A DNA stretch of 64,000 nucleotides from Nemophila menziesii (taxonomy: Eukaryota > Streptophyta > Magnoliopsida > Boraginales > Hydrophyllaceae): positions 4,402,001-4,466,000 of the forward strand of contig JARWIR010000018.1 of assembly GCA_029959085.1 (NCBI GenBank), given 5' to 3'. Below are positions 22,673-34,040 of the stretch, in pieces. A model generated the notes under the pieces. That model was not told the origin of the DNA. It saw only the letters and a program-made list of their open reading frames with translations, and searched no databases. Within the stretch, counting starts at the first letter, position 1; every line of letters begins with the position of its first letter. Made by a program: the position numbers and the translations under genes.

Positions 22673-22773
22673 TTTATCTTTAAGTTAAATCTATTGTGTT
22701 TAATTAGTGTAGAAGTTTTTATTTGTTTTCAGTTTTACGCTTTCTTTTTGTTTAGTCTTTCTCAGGATTTTAG

Positions 22774-25032
22774 ATGGATAATCAACGGTTAGAGCTAGGT
22801 TTACCTAGTAAATTTTGAGTTCAACGCATTGGGATTCGCGTCCCAACTATCCAAGTCGTTAGATTCAAGCCTGATCCTGACTTAATTAATCAATTCGCGA
22901 GCTATGGGAAATTTAATGGTGATACAAATCAAGATCCGGTCAGATATGTTCAAAAATTCATGCAATTTTGTGATGCCTACATTAATGGAGGTGTTATGCA
23001 AGAACAGATGTATTATTTAATGTTTCAATTTTTCTTGACCGGGAAAGCAAGCGATTGGTTCGATGATCAACCTCCCAAGCTAATAACCGATTGGGACAAG
23101 CTTCAAGAAAGATTCCTTGATAAATTTTATCCTACAAGTATGCGAGTGAAGGAACTATTGGAGCCTACAAATTTCTTACAAGAAGCCGGAGAGAGTGTTG
23201 GCGAAGCATGGACGAGATTTCAAAAGATGTTGGCAAGATGTCCACTACATGGATACACGCCATAATTACAATTATCCATGTTCTATAATGGACTCGATAG
23301 AGAGTCAAGGCTGAGAGCAGATAATATGGGTCGTGGAAATTTTGTCTCTATGGATCCAAAAGAAGCAAAAAGTGGTATGGAAACAATCATTGAGAACAAC
23401 ATGAGTTGGCCACAAGGAAAAACTCCTACCACTAACGAAGAAGAAGATGCGAGGATTTCAAGCTTGCAAGATCAAATACAACAACTCGCTATAACTGTTA
23501 AGGAAAGCATCCCAAATCCACCTCAACAGTTATACCTACAAGAGCAAGCCTATGAAAATCAAGCTGATCAATCACCAAGCTATACTGTGCATAATGTAAG
23601 TCAAGCTCAATCACGTCCTCAAGAAGAGATTACTGAGTTAAAAGAGACTATTAGTCAATTCATCAACTTCTCGAAGGAAAATATGAGCATACTTGAATCA
23701 AAGATCGATGCATCAGTAGTGCAAAGCCTGCAACAACAGAACCAAGATCTTAAACAACATAATCAACTTTTAGAGAAGAATGTGATGCAGCTCACTACAA
23801 TCATAGAACAGATGCAAAGTCAACTCCTACAATTGACCCAAGATACAACTACTAACATGAAGAAGATCAAATACGTTGACGACAAGGTTAAGACTATTAG
23901 TCTTCAAGCTCAAAAGATAAAAGAACACGGTGAGATAATCACAGAAGCACTACCATCTCCCTCAAAAGGGGATGTTCTACCAAACAAGTCAAACGTAAAA
24001 CGGATGAACTTAGATGAGATAATTGTTGAACATTGGGTTGAAGAAGTTGAACATGATGAGATTAAGAAGCCTAGAGTGGTTGATGAACCAAGAATTGAAG
24101 AGAGAAGTAGAGCAAGACAAACACCCATACATTGCCACTATCCCACGGAGCAACATCAGAAGTGTATAGAGGCGTTAAAACAAGTAAAAATTAAAGTCCC
24201 TTTACTCGAAGCTATGGAAGGAAGGAGAAACTATGATCGATTCTTTTTGGAGGCACTCTCCAATAAGAAAAGATTCACAAGAGCCAAGTCTGTAGCAATC
24301 AACGAAGGGGTATCAGCACGAGTTCAACGAAGATTACCACCGAAGCGTAAAGATCCGGGAAGTTTCAATCTCCCAATCAAAATAGGTGGTATATTTCATG
24401 GAAAAGCCATGTGTGATTTAGGGGCAAGTGTGAATATCATGCCCAAAAGTGTATTCAAGAAGATTGGTATTAGTGAAGCGAAACCGACATCCGTAATCTT
24501 ACAACTTGCGGATCAATCTACTGTTAAGCCGTGGGGAGTAATAGAGGATGTACTCGTTCAAGTAGGTAACCTTGTTATTCCAACGGGCTTTATTATTCTT
24601 GACTACAAAGCAGATAAGAACGTCCCATTCATTCTCGGGCGTCCATTCCTAGCCACCAGCGATACTATAGTGAATGTGAATGAAGGAACCGTGACTCTTA
24701 GTATTAAAGATAACGCTGAAACATTCTATGTTTCGGGAAAGAAGAGGAAAAAGAAGTCAAAAGAACTATATCCAATCAGAGCAGTAACCAAGAAGCCAGA
24801 ACCTGAAAGTCTCCAAGAAACCATAGAGAAAAAGATTGAGTTTGGGGTAGGAGACGAGGTGGCATGGAAACCTCCCAACCCCAAACAGAGCAGTTCTTGG
24901 AAGAGACCTTATGTTATCACGCAAATTATCTCAGAAGGAGTGGTCGAAATCAAGGCTATCAGAGGTTGCAAGCTCGATTTGGTAAGTGTTAATCATCTCA
25001 CTCACTGCTGGGGAGGCTATAAAAAGAAATAA
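22774..25032 (+). CDS. Gag-protease polyprotein with integrase C-terminal-like tail (two in-frame stops)
   Basis: A single frame of 752 codons runs from ATG 22774 to TAA 25030-25032, broken only by TGA at codon 15 (22816) and TAA at codon 164 (23263). Residues about 30-220 are the Gag capsid-like domain (FNGDTNQDPVRYVQKF, ASDWFDDQPPKL, FYNGLDRESR). Residues about 280-390 are a Gln-rich coiled coil; no CCHC zinc knuckle is seen. Residues about 520-640 are retropepsin with active site CDLGAS (Asp about 548) and ILGRPFLA. Residues about 690-752 (FGVGDEVAWK, RPYVITQI, VVEIK, VNHLTHCWGGY) resemble the SH3-like integrase C-terminal domain. RT, RNase H and the IN core are absent. Both stops could be single C-to-T changes. 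Confidence 0.88.
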
Positions 25033-25058
25033 CCAAGGTAACTCGTCTAACTTTGAAA

Positions 25059-25094
25059 GACGTTAAACAAAAGTGCCTTTTGGGAGACATCCCA
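25059..25094 (+). other. Conserved post-stop motif and hairpin
   Basis: GACGTTAAACAAAA (25059-25072) lies 27 bases after the stop codon and recurs after pol in elements B (6945-6958) and C (34085-34098). It is followed by TGGGAGACATCCCA (25081-25094), a 5-bp stem with a GACA loop. The decayed copy at 56578-56595 has CGTGGGAGACAACCCACG: the stem is kept although its bases differ. Confidence 0.65.
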
Positions 25095-28074
25095 TAATAA
25101 TTTTTATGTTTTTATGTTTTTAGTTTTAGTTTAGATTAGTTAATTTAAGTTGATATTGCATATTTGAGAAAGGTATTAGTGTTTTTGATGATTAGGTATT
25201 GGAGAAATCGAGTAGGGAAGCGAGCAAAATTTTTCGGACAGAAACTTCGGCAAGTCATATCTTTGCGCTCGGATGTCGAAATCAGGTGATCTTTGAGCCT
25301 AAACTGCATAACAATTCGAGATCTTGCTGATGGGGAGGTTTTTGCCAAGTGCGTACACCGGACCTCAGCCGCGGTGCACCGCAAGGTAAGAACCCGTGCC
25401 ACGGTAGCAGCCACGTGTTTTAGGCAGAAAAGATAAAAAAATAGCTAATGGGTCCGGTATACCGGACCCTATACCGCGCCATGCACCGCACAAAAACGTG
25501 CCACGGGGTCCTACCACGGGTATTTTGACGTAGGAATCGCGGTATACCCTGCGGTACACCCCATGGTCCGCAGGGGTAGTCCGCACGAGCCGCCAGAGAG
25601 AGAAAAGAAAGGATTTCAAGGTTATATGAAGATCTAATGCTCATTACTCCGAATTTATTAAACCTTAAACCTCTTTCTCTTCTCCAGAACTCTCCTAACT
25701 CCATTGAAGCTTCAACAAACCTTCACCTAACATCAAAATACCACCAAATCACCATGAATTTACATCCAAATCCTTCCGTACATCATTACAAAGAAGATTC
25801 AAGCACCCAAATCATATCAAAACACCTAGAAACCAAGACTCAAAACCATGAATTTCAAGATCTTCTTCTCAAATTCCTCAAACCCACATCATTAAAGCTT
25901 GATTTCATCATACCCACATGTAGAATTGTCATCTTAACACCTTTCCTAACCAAAATAAAGCTTGTTCCACCTATGATTAAGTTACAAATATCAAGAGTGT
26001 TCAAAGCTTTGAGTTGGGGGTCGAAAGAGATGATGAAGAGAATAGAGATATTATCAAGTGTTAAGAGATATGAAGAATCAAAGCAAGGTATTGGGTAAGC
26101 TCTAGAAGATTTCAATTGAGATAGGTACTAGTTTGGGAATAAATTACAAGGTAAATCGGATCAAGAGAATAGAGGAAAGCTAGCTGTGGTGAATTCAAAG
26201 AACAAAAAGGTTTAAACTTTCATAAGGAAGACACCACAACCTCTACAATAGATAGTCCTTTAACCTAAGATGAACAAGAGCTTCTGGGACGCTAGTAGCT
26301 ATGTTCAAAACATATTCCTGGATGAACACTGTCACATGAGAGATTATTCAAAGAGAAAAGTTGGGAGAAGATAAACAAGAGATTTCTAGAGTGTGATTGA
26401 CTGGGATGAAACATAAGAAGATGTAAGGGAAAGCGAAATTGGTGATACATGAAGTTTGCGTACATGAAAGCACTGCACCCTATTCCGGGTATTGATCAGG
26501 CGAGGTAAATAGCCTCGAAGAGTATGTTTTCTTTCTTCCTTACCTCTTCTATGTGTGCAATATCTGTAAAATTTTAATTTTCTTTTATTTTATTTTCGAG
26601 TCGTGGGGACACGGCTCATTTTTGAGTTGGGGGTGTGGGGATTCGTTGTCTCTCATCTCCATTTTTTTTTTTTTTAGAATAAAATTAAATTTTTTGAAGG
26701 TTTAGATGTATGTAGAGTGTGTTTAATAGCTTGAAAGCATAAGCTCAGTGAATTAATGATAGTAAGTAGTATGTTTAAGAGCTATTTTATTTTGTATGCT
26801 TTGAGTATTTGCAGGAAAACACACGTTGATAGTAAAGAGAAGATTAGTGAGCAATGCGATAGAAAGTATGTTCGATCTCAGGGAACCTTGAGAAGTGTGT
26901 AGGCCGTGAGATCCAAGCTAGTGAAAAACCATTTGATGAAAGTGCTAAAGGTAAGAAAATAACGAAATTACATAGTGTAGAAAGTTATTAAGGCGGTTCT
27001 TTCATATTTGAAGCCTTTGAAGCCTTTTTATACCTTCTCACCTTGTTATTTGATTTAATATTTTATATCCTTCTCAGCCCCTTCTAGCCTTTCTAAAGCC
27101 TTTTTATTAAACACATTATAAGCCATATCCCTTTAGATTATAGGACTTTTCCATATGACCCGCACTCGAATCGCGATGCATAGACAGTTGTTTTAGAGCT
27201 TGAGTTTGGGGTGGTGGGTCCACCATTATGGGAATTACTATTGGGATGGGATTTTGAGCTTGTTAATTGTGCTCTGTTATTTATATTGATGATGATTCAC
27301 AGATTTTTATTGTAACCCTTTGCCGGGGTAATAGTGAATGAAAAAGAAGCTACGAGCTAATTTTGCCAATAGGGGCATAAAAATATATATATGAGAAAAT
27401 AGCGTGATATCTCATCATTAAAAAGAGAGTCATAGTGTTTGAAAAGAAATTGATTTGAAAAGAAAATATATATATTCGGACCGGCAAAGTGGAATTTTTA
27501 TGTGAACATCTTATGCTTTAATTGGGTTATTGGGGATGCTAAATTATGCATCAAAGAATTCATTGGGTTGAGTGAGAACGTTTTATGAGAGTAACTCAAG
27601 CTCTAGGGCGATTCGTTGATGGCTAGTGAGGAGAGAGCCAAAAGCTCACTCTAAATTATCCAAATATACTATCATACCGTCCCTAAGCCTAAATTACAAC
27701 CTTAAAGACCTTTTGATTCTTTGCTATGTGATCGAGAAGTGATTGAACCAATAGAGAGTAGTTAAGTGGATCGTTGGATACTAGTAAGGTTCGATGAACA
27801 ATCTATAGCTTCCTTGGTGAGCTGAGTAAAGTGCCTCTCCTTCTTACATTGCGAAGCTAATCTAATCTTGAATTCAAGCCGTGTTGATGGTAGATATGAA
27901 AAGTGTACAGGTATGTAGTTTTTAAATATTATTACATGAAATTTTCTTAGTAGTTGCTTTGAGTCTATTCTCCATATTCTGCTATCTTCTTCCCTCTGTG
28001 CTTAATTGACCTAGGTGTGTATTTAGAGACTTCCCTTTGTTTTTATCTTTATTGTATCGGGACGATACAACTTT
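25095..28074 (+). mobile_element. Long non-coding 3' region of the Gag-protease element
   Basis: Nearly 3 kb lacks a supported gene. At 25330-25620 is a GC-rich island with near-palindromes (CGCGGTGCACCGC, GGTATACCGG, GCGGTACACC). At 26598-26617 is a conserved hairpin followed by a G-rich run. Blocks around 27180-27240 and 27300-27330 (GTAACCCTTTGCCGGGGTAA) match the same region of elements A and C. A 153-codon open frame at 25637-26098 lacks recognisable motifs and I do not call it a gene. Confidence 0.75.
26598..26617 (+). other. Conserved hairpin before an internal G-rich run
   Basis: GAGTCGTGGGGACACGGCTC folds as an 8-bp stem (one G-U pair) with a GGGA loop and is followed by TTGAGTTGGGGGTGTGGGG. 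The same stem-loop and purine run are present in elements A and C. The purine run could be a second, internal polypurine tract. Confidence 0.6.
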
Positions 28075-28087
28075 GAGTTGGGGGTCT
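28075..28087 (+). other. Polypurine tract
   Basis: GAGTTGGGGGTCT directly abuts the start of the 3' LTR at 28088. This is the expected primer for plus-strand cDNA synthesis. The equivalents are GAGTTTAGGGTCT in element A and GAGTTTGTGGTCT in element C. Confidence 0.85.
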
Positions 28088-29584
28088 TGATGTCTCCTCA
28101 TTTGTGATAGATTTATGTTAGGATGAGACATCATTTTTAGTGATTTAGAAGTCATTATTGTCGATTTTCTTGAGAAATGCTACACTTTCCTATTTTGAGT
28201 CTTGATTTGTAGAAATAATATTTTTAGAGCATATTGGGTTTAATTATTTATTTAGTGTGAAGCTTTAAAGATAATTATGGAGCTTAATTAGAGTCCAAGT
28301 CAAAGACAACAACTTATGAAAAGAGATTAGCATGGTAATTGGAGATAAGGAAATAAAAGCTAAAAACAAGGAAAAGGAAAAGCTGCCTTAATCCTGAATT
28401 TCTGCACCTACGACTACAAATCAGCTTATATCTCAAAAACGGTGTGGAATTTGGAGAAACGGTCAAGAGAAAAGTTGAAGAGCTTTCCGAGACGATCAAT
28501 TTGGTATATTCATACGCGTCACACGGATGAATATTGAAGCTGTTAGTGCCAAAAGAAAATCGGACCTGATTTCATGTTTTTAGGGTTACGAATTTGAGTT
28601 GGGCTTGGAGTCCACTACTTACTTCTCCTTCAAGAAAACGAACTAGGGCTTCCAAGACACCTATAAATACACCCTTATACCATTGTAAACATGTCCTTGC
28701 TCAATTGCAAAGTATAGGCTTAGTCTTTACTTATATTTTCTTAGTTCAAACAATAGCTTAGTCCTTTAGTTAGATATTCATCCTTAGAATCAAGCTATTC
28801 ATCCAAGAAGCAAGTTGACCTGTAGAGGAAGACAAGAAGAAGAAGATTGGAGACTGACAAACTCCTCTTCTACATCTCACCTTCTCTATATTTAGAGTAA
28901 TTAGCTATAGATCTATTCTCAACCATATTTCTAAGCTTTTATTCTGTAAGTTTACTTTTAATTGTTGGATTAATATTTTGTCTTTAACTACTATTTGTTT
29001 ATTTTAATTGATTAAGCTTGGCGTATATTGTATTATGTGTTTTGACCTATTTCCCTAGATTTGGCCAATCTTAGGATTATTCTTAGTTATTGACAACACC
29101 ACGTAATCGTCTAGTGTAACTAGATAGCCATTAAGGTTTGATTTAATCTCCAAACATTACTTAGGAATCCCTAGTAGTGGAGAGGTTGCTCCTAAGTCTA
29201 GAAAAGGCTAGGTATTTATTTGAATCCTGGTTAATATATAATGCTTAATGTGACAGGTTAGAATAACAATTTAGTAATAGCCGTAGTAATCCTAATCTAT
29301 TTGACTTACTCTCATATTTAGTTATTTGTTTTGTTTACTTGTTATATTTATTTGCGTTAGATAGTAGTCATATTATTTTATCTTTTCATACTTTATTCCA
29401 AGCATATAAATTCATCTACGCTTGTTAAATATAAGTAGATCTAACGGATACAATCCCTGCGAACGAACTTGACTTATCATTAAAACTTGCATACGATCTG
29501 TGATACTTGCAGTGAGTTCCGTGGTTCTCAAGGGTGTGTGACTCTTTATTTATCTATTATTTTATCACACCTTTGCCCCCACCA
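28088..29584 (+). repeat. 3' LTR (1,497 bp)
   Basis: It matches the 5' LTR over its whole length with about 24 substitutions and no gaps by eye. It starts TGATGTCTCC after the polypurine tract and ends CCCCCACCA, followed by ATTGT at 29585-29589. Confidence 0.95.
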
Positions 29585-30494
29585 ATTGTATGCCCTTGTT
29601 GACTTATATGGTTAAATCTCAAGTTCCACTTATGAGTAGCCGCAAGCTTAGGCTCAGATACAGTGTTAGTCAAACAAGAAATATGAGTGTCATTCAAAAC
29701 ATATAAACCAGCACATTTAGTTCCAGAGAAAAGCAGTTTGGAATTTCTATACACATGAATATTACCTTTAGACACTTCAGAAACACAACCAAGGTCATCA
29801 AGGGCACCTAAAGAAACCCAGTTTATTTTTAACTCAAGAATGAATCTTACATTGGTTAGAGTAATTTGTTTACCATCATACATTTTCAAATTGACCTTAC
29901 CAACACCTTTTACATTACAAGTTTGATCATTACCCATATACACAGTTTCATTACAAGTTTAAATCAGATCATGGAACAATTCAGAAAAGGGGCACATGCA
30001 AAACGTACAACCTGAATCAAGAATCCAATTAACATTACTAGACTTATCAGTGACATTCTGTATCTCATATACATCATCATCAATCTGAGGCATTCTAACC
30101 ACATTGGACTCATTCACATTAGTAGATAATTTGTTTTTCAACTTAAAACATGTTTTATTTAAGTGACCAATTTTCCCACCATGAAAGCACTTTCTAGTCT
30201 CCTTTCCTTTATTTTTATTATTAGAGAAATTTTTTTTCTGTTTATTCATATCAAGGACATGTGTAGTATATGTTCTAGGTTATATAAACAAATTAGAGCC
30301 CGTCCTTCTGCTAATTTTAATCTCATTCTCTCTAGTTTTTAAAGCAGTAACAACTTGTTCAAAGGTAGGTACAGTACTAGCATATTGAAACACATCTTTA
30401 ACAACTTGATAAGATTAGGAATGAAATTCAAGATAATCATACATTTACTAGTGTCATCTAAATCCTGTGGGGTACCATTTAGCACAAGGGTCAC
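29585..30494 (-). pseudogene. Copia-2 Gag end, protease and pre-integrase domain
   Basis: On the minus strand from 30494: a Gag piece (LVLNGTPQDLDD, then frameshifted PTFEQVVTALKTRENEIK), a zinc knuckle with its second Cys changed to Gly (CFHGGKIGHLNKTC), protease (NWILDSGCTFCMCP, catalytic DSG intact), VNLKMYDGKQITLTNVRF, and the GAG-pre-integrase domain (AATHKWNLRFNHISQQGHT) where the 8.4-kb element inserted. A stop separates Gag-protease from the next frame near 29957. The N-terminal part of Gag is missing, cut by the LTR fragment at 30495. Confidence 0.85.
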
Positions 30495-30784
30495 TGATGT
30501 CTCCCTAAATGTTCTAATTTTATGCCCTTGGGAGACATCATTTTTTGTGTTTATTCGACTATTTAGATAGACCTTTGGTGTTAAAATGCAATAAATCAAT
30601 TTTCCTCTTTTAATTCTAGTATTTTTCATTTATTAAACTTTTGCGCGTAATATGGTTTGTTTTGAGTGAAAAGTTGTAGGTTTTGAATACTAGCTAGGAG
30701 AGGAATCCAAGAATAAAGTCAAAGATCGTGTAATAAGTCAAAGCAAGAAGAAATATCCCGAAAGAATTGACGATTTCAAGCTAC
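30495..30784 (+). repeat. 5' LTR fragment of element C
   Basis: It starts TGATGTCTCC and includes the inverted copy GGAGACATCA about 36 bases on. It matches the reverse complement of 5710-5996 (LTR B). It breaks off after TTTCAAGCTAC at about 30784, where protease sequence (NVPIILGRPF) takes over. About 1.2 kb of LTR is missing. Confidence 0.82.
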
Positions 30785-31710
30785 GGATAGGAATGTCCCC
30801 ATCATTTTGGGAAGACCATTCCAAGCCACGAAGTGTTGTCTTATTGATGTAGAGAATGGAGAATATATAATGCGTGTTCAAGACGAGGAGGTTAAGTTCC
30901 ATGTGTTTAGGGCAATGACGTTTCCAGTCTCCAAGGATGTATGTTTCCCAGTGGATGCAATTGATCAAGATACGCAAGAGGTATTTAATTATATGAATTT
31001 TGATTAAATCTTACAGGCTGCCCTAACACTTGACTTATCGGAGATGATGGAAGAGTTTGTTGAAATAGTGGAAGCTCTAAATTCTGAAAATACAAAGCCT
31101 AGGCGTCTTACCTATGAGGAAGTGAGAGAGTCGGGGGAGATTAAACCTCAAATGAAACCATCTACTGAGTCTCCTCCGCAATTAGAAAAGAAGCCTCTTC
31201 TGTCACACTTGAGGTATGCTTATTTGGGTACTAACAACACTTTACATGTTATTGTTTCAGCTACTTTAACATGTCCTAAAGAAGACAAACTATTGCATGT
31301 ACTATGAGCGAATATAGAGGTAATTTGATGAACTATTGCTGATATCAATGGTATTAGTCCTACCATTTGGCCAACACAAAATCATTCTGGAAGATGAAAG
31401 TGCACGCTTAGTTGTAAGTCAAAGGAGAATAATACCAGCAATGGAGGAAGTGGTTAAGAAGGAAGTAATCAAGTTGCTAGATACGAGAATCATCTTTCCT
31501 ATAGCTAGTAGCGAATGGGTGAGTCCAGTTCAATGTGTAACAAAGAAGGGTGGTATCACTACTATACTGAATGATCAGACTGATGCCATACCCTCAAGAA
31601 TCTTTATTGGTCGGAGAGTGTGTATGGATTATCGTAAGTTGAACAAGGTCACAAAAAGATCATTTTCCTCTTTTGTTCATAGATCAGATGTTGGATAAGC
31701 TGGCCGGAAG
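30785..31710 (+). pseudogene. Element C protease end and reverse transcriptase start
   Basis: The plus strand reads NVPIILGRPFQATKCCLIDVE (protease end), EVKFHVFRAMTFPVS, a linker (RRLTYEEVRESGEI, KKPLLSHLRYAYLGTNNT), then reverse transcriptase fingers (IFPIASSEWVSPVQCV, VCMDYRKLNKV). It matches element B along its length. At least three stops and two frame changes interrupt it. Confidence 0.83.
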
Positions 31711-32664
31711 AGAGTAATACTGTTTACTTGAAAGGTATTCGGGGTATAATGAGATATGTGTAGACCCTTCAGATCAACACAAAATGACCTTTACATGTCC
31801 TTTTGGTACCTTTGTCTATCAAAAAATGCCATTTGGATTGTATAACGCACCTGCTACTTTCCAGAGATGTATGATGGCAATATTCTGCGACATGATTGAT
31901 TGATTCCTTGAGGTATTTATGGATGAATTTTCTAGTTTTTAGTGATAAATTTGATGATTGGTTGCAAAATCTAGAAAAGGTGTTAGTTCGATGCGAGTAA
32001 TCTGACTTGGTTTTGAATTGGGAGAAATGTCACTTCATGATCTGGGAGGGAATACTATTGGGGCATAAGGTTTCAAGTGCATGATCAGAGGTTGATCGTG
32101 CAAAGATTGAAGTGATCAAGACCCTTCCACCTCCTGTTTCTGTTAAAGGGGTGAGAAGTTTCTTGGGTCATGCTGGGTTTTACGGTCGTTTCATCAAATA
32201 GTTCTCTAAAATTGCCAAACCGTTATGTAACTTACTTGAGAAGGACACCAAATTCATTTTTATGAAGCTTGCATATCGTTATTCTTGGAGATCAAGGAGA
32301 AACTCATATCCACACCGATTGTACTTCCACCTGATTGGAATATTCCGTTTGAAGTTATGTGTGATGCTAGTGATCTTGCTATGGATGTTGTTTTGGGTCA
32401 GAGAAATGACAAGGTATTTCATCCATTTACTATGCGAGTAAGATCTTCACAATTTCTCAGATTAATTATACTGTGACTGAGAAGGAACTATTAGTTGTTG
32501 TGTACGCTTTTGACAAATTTCGTGCCTATCTTCTTGGAGCGAAAATTGTTGTATACACATATCAATCCACGATCAAATACCTTATGGAGAAGAAATATAC
32601 GAAGATGTGTTTGATTAGATGGGTGTTGTTATTGCAAGAGTTTAACTTAGAGATTCGAGATTGA
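31711..32664 (+). pseudogene. Element C reverse transcriptase palm and RNase H remnant
   Basis: Readable pieces include TCPFGTF, NAPATFQRCMM, then FLEVFMDEFSSF, in which the catalytic FMDD box reads FMDE. Later come LVLNWEKCHFMIWEGILLGHKVS, RSFLGHAGFYGRFIK, and RNase H ([45 protein letters not shown]). Stops fall in nearly every 100 codons. The gene is dead. Confidence 0.8.
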
Positions 32665-34040
32665 AAGGGGAGTAAAAATCAAGTAACAAATCATTTGACA
32701 CATCTTGAAGGTTCTAGTGTACCAGAGTTGGTCAAAGAGGAGTCACCTAATGAGAGTTTATTTTCGATACACGCAACTAGTACTCCTTGGTTTGCAGATA
32801 TAGAAAATCTTATCGTGAGTGGGTCCTTTTTTGAAGGGGATAACTCACAAAAGAGGAAAATATTAGTTCAATGTGTAAAGCCATTCTTTTGATAGGATCC
32901 CTTCCTCTATAAAACATGTACTGATGAGATGGTGAGAGATGCATACATGAAGGTGAAGTCCATGCGGTAGTTGCAAGTTGTCATGATTCACCATATGGAG
33001 GACATGTCAAAGATGATCGTACAACTGCAAAGGTACTTCAATCCTGTTTTTATTGGTCTACTTTACATAAAGATTGTAATGCATATGTCAAAGAATGCCA
33101 CAGATGCCAACATAACAGTGATATATCGAAGAGAGATGAGATTCCACGTAATAACGTTTTTTAAATTGAGATATTTGATGTGTGGTGTATTGATTTCATG
33201 GGTCCATTGGTACCATCCAATGGAAACCTACACATCATACTAGTTGTTTATTACGTGTCAAAATGGGTTGAGGTTGTAGCTCTACCTATGAATGAGTTGC
33301 GAGTGGTGATAAAGCTCTTGAAATCGCACATCTTAACGAGACATGGTACACATTTTGTGAACATATACTTGAAGGCGGTATGAGAGAAGTATGGGGTGAC
33401 CATCGTGTATCTACTGCTTATCATCCACAAGAAAATGTTCAGGCTGAGGTCTCTAATTGAGAGATCAAATCCATTCTAGAGAAGACTGTTGGACCAACGC
33501 ATAAATATTGGCAATGAAGTTAGATGATACATTGTGGGCGAATCGTACATCGTTCAAGACGTCTGTTGGTGCATCTCCGTATCGCATGGTGTATGATAAG
33601 GCTTGTCACTTACCACTCGAGCTTGAATTAGGTGCATATTAGGCGATAGAGGAGTTGAACTTAGATCCTAGTTTATCCGGTGAAAATCGTATGATGAAAC
33701 TGAATGAGCTTGATGAGTTTAAATTTCATGCCTATGAGAATGCTAAACATTACAAAGAAAAAACGAAAAAATGGCATGATAATCGCATTCATGAAAATAA
33801 ATTTGAAGTTGGACAAATGGTCCTTAAATACAACTCCAAGTTCAGTAATTATCCGGGGAAGTTGAGATCGAAGTGGTCTGGTCCTTATATAGTGACAAAG
33901 TTACGCCTCATGGAGTTATAGAGATTGAGCATCCAAACGAGCACCGCACCTTCATGGTGAATGAGAATTCTTTGAAGATATATCATGGAGGCGAGGATAC
34001 CAATCGCATGGAAGATCCATATCCTGGGGAGAATATGTAA
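32665..34040 (+). pseudogene. Element C integrase remnant
   Basis: Pieces read SPNESLFSIHATSTPWFADIEN, CHRCQHN, FDVWCIDFMGPLVPSNGN (first catalytic Asp kept) and LTRHGTHFVNIYL. Compared with element B, eleven residues that include the second catalytic Asp (VIISDGG in B) are deleted there. The C-terminal domain is well kept (VGQMVLKYNSKFSNYPGK, KWSGPYIVTK, YHGGEDTN). GACGTTAAACAAAA follows at 34085-34098. Confidence 0.82.

Larger units (their letters stand above)
21152..29584 (+). mobile_element. Complete non-autonomous Athila-like LTR element (Gag-protease-tail)
   Basis: This 8,433-bp element has two 1,497-bp LTRs, a tRNA-Asp primer site, one long Gag-protease frame, a 3-kb non-coding 3' region, a polypurine tract and a 5-bp target duplication. 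It encodes no reverse transcriptase, RNase H or integrase core, so it would need these from an autonomous relative. The LTRs differ at about 24 positions by eye count (about 98.4% identity, no gaps seen), which points to a fairly recent insertion. It lies inside the pre-integrase region of copia-2. Confidence 0.95.

Noticed and set aside
25637..26098. 153-codon open frame downstream of the Gag-protease gene
   Set aside because: Low-complexity composition, no domain, in a non-coding region shared by several elements without an open frame.
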